The notes under the pieces: generated by a model
Told to the model about the DNA's origin: nothing
Seen by the model: the letters and a program-made list of their open reading frames with translations, nothing else
Databases searched by the model: none
Source of the DNA: an uncultured Roseburia sp.
GTDB taxonomy: Bacteria; Bacillota; Clostridia; Lachnospirales; Lachnospiraceae
NCBI GenBank assembly: GCA_946002055.1
Contig: CAMFYL010000001.1
Location: 114,598 to 178,597 of the forward strand
Direction of reading: 5' to 3'
DNA length: 64,000 nucleotides
Shown: one piece after another, positions 63,687-64,000 of the stretch
Layout of the letters: each line of letters opens with the position of its first letter
Position numbering within the stretch: the first letter of the stretch is position 1
Made by a program: the position numbers and the translations under genes

Positions 63687-64000
63687 ATGCAAAGAAAAGT
63701 AGATGTAGTAGAAGATTTGGATGGAAACAAAATCGTGGTTATTCATGATATTCGATTCAAAGGTAGACAGGCAATTGAGTGGAACGATGTCGAAAAGTAT
63801 TTGAAACAGTATATTGGAGAAGCACATATTATTGAAAGCACAAATGACATGGTGTACATAGGGGGGGATTTACCAGAAGAATACGCTCATTCAAATTATA
63901 CCAAAACTCTTAAAGGTGCAAATGCAAAAGCTAAAGCAAATGCTGTGAATAATCCGGTCTCTGTGTCCCTGCTGTCCGGGGATAGGAAACCGCAAATCCG
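63687..64000 (+). CDS. Uncharacterised protein, partial at window end
   Basis: Open from ATG 63687 to the edge of the window, at least 104 residues. The start reads MQRKVDVVEDLDGNKIVVIH; YIGGDLPEEYAHSNYTKTLK lies near residues 67-86 and an Ala/Lys-rich segment follows (ANAKAKANA). The sequence recalls mobile-element proteins of Clostridia, but I cannot assign a family. Its translation depends on the SD inside the upstream hairpin. Confidence 0.75.
   Translation, partial: MQRKVDVVEDLDGNKIVVIHDIRFKGRQAIEWNDVEKYLKQYIGEAHIIESTNDMVYIGGDLPEEYAHSNYTKTLKGANAKAKANAVNNPVSVSLLSGDRKPQI

Noticed and set aside
1..64000. CRISPR arrays, tRNA or rRNA genes, insertion sequences, transposases or phage genes
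   Set aside because: I saw no regularly spaced repeat array, no cloverleaf or rRNA sequence, and no transposase or integrase in any long frame. The accessory blocks therefore lack visible mobility genes inside the window.

Overview
The window looks like a chromosome segment from a spore-forming, low-GC Gram-positive bacterium of class Clostridia, most likely Lachnospiraceae. The evidence is a single-membrane division and cell-wall cluster, spoIIGA-sigE and sigG, a pheST T-box, a preQ1-queT unit, a DUF6033 protein, and frequent TTG/GTG starts behind strong Shine-Dalgarno (SD) sites. I assign no species. I see no rRNA, tRNA or CRISPR array.

About 1-34.6 kb is conserved backbone. In order it holds a BrkB-type membrane protein, T-box-pheS-pheT-queA, a DUF1540 metal-binding-type protein, lgt, and a division/wall cluster (mraZ-rsmH-ftsL-like-two class B PBPs-mraY-murD-ftsW-divIB-ftsZ). 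Then come spoIIGA-sigE, tex, a beta-CASP hydrolase, an inverted sigG overlapping that hydrolase tail to tail, preQ1 riboswitch-queT, argS, a TIGR01212 radical SAM protein and a DUF6033 pair. The stretch ends with an EAL protein divergent from a hybrid histidine kinase. Its regulation is readable: a four-repeat MraZ operator with an exact 10-nt period, an Spo0A-type spoIIG promoter, and a spoIIGA reading frame that seems to start at ATT.

About 34.7-50 kb is mixed accessory DNA: patatin, an HTH-MNT/HepT toxin-antitoxin pair, a UDG-like protein, peptide deformylase, an ArsC-like protein, an oxidoreductase, a NERD protein, a GH25 lipoprotein, a DUF2828 vWA protein, an HTH-AAA/PD-(D/E)XK protein, a PIN-like protein and a Crp-type regulator. 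It also holds decayed copies of neighbouring genes (an SDR pseudogene, and 3' remnants of a GH25 gene and an AAA/PD-(D/E)XK gene), the mark of a turnover hotspot.

About 50-63.2 kb is a defence-like island. It contains a WYL-SF1 helicase-DUF2726 fusion with a 570-residue coiled-coil partner (the best candidate for an undescribed two-gene system), a HEPN-like gene followed by a class III cyclase-like gene, DUF4238, DUF2971, and a Gabija pair (OLD-type GajA plus UvrD-type GajB). Related small HTH genes lie at 41.2, 46.2 and 63.3 kb, on both sides of the island.

One pattern recurs four times (ftsZ/spoIIGA, HTH/small ORF twice, crp/SDR). A terminator-like hairpin carries the next gene's SD in its 3' arm, and that gene's own promoter lies in the 5' arm or loop. 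Read-through RNA should fold and stop or hide the SD, while RNA from the internal promoter should leave the SD free.
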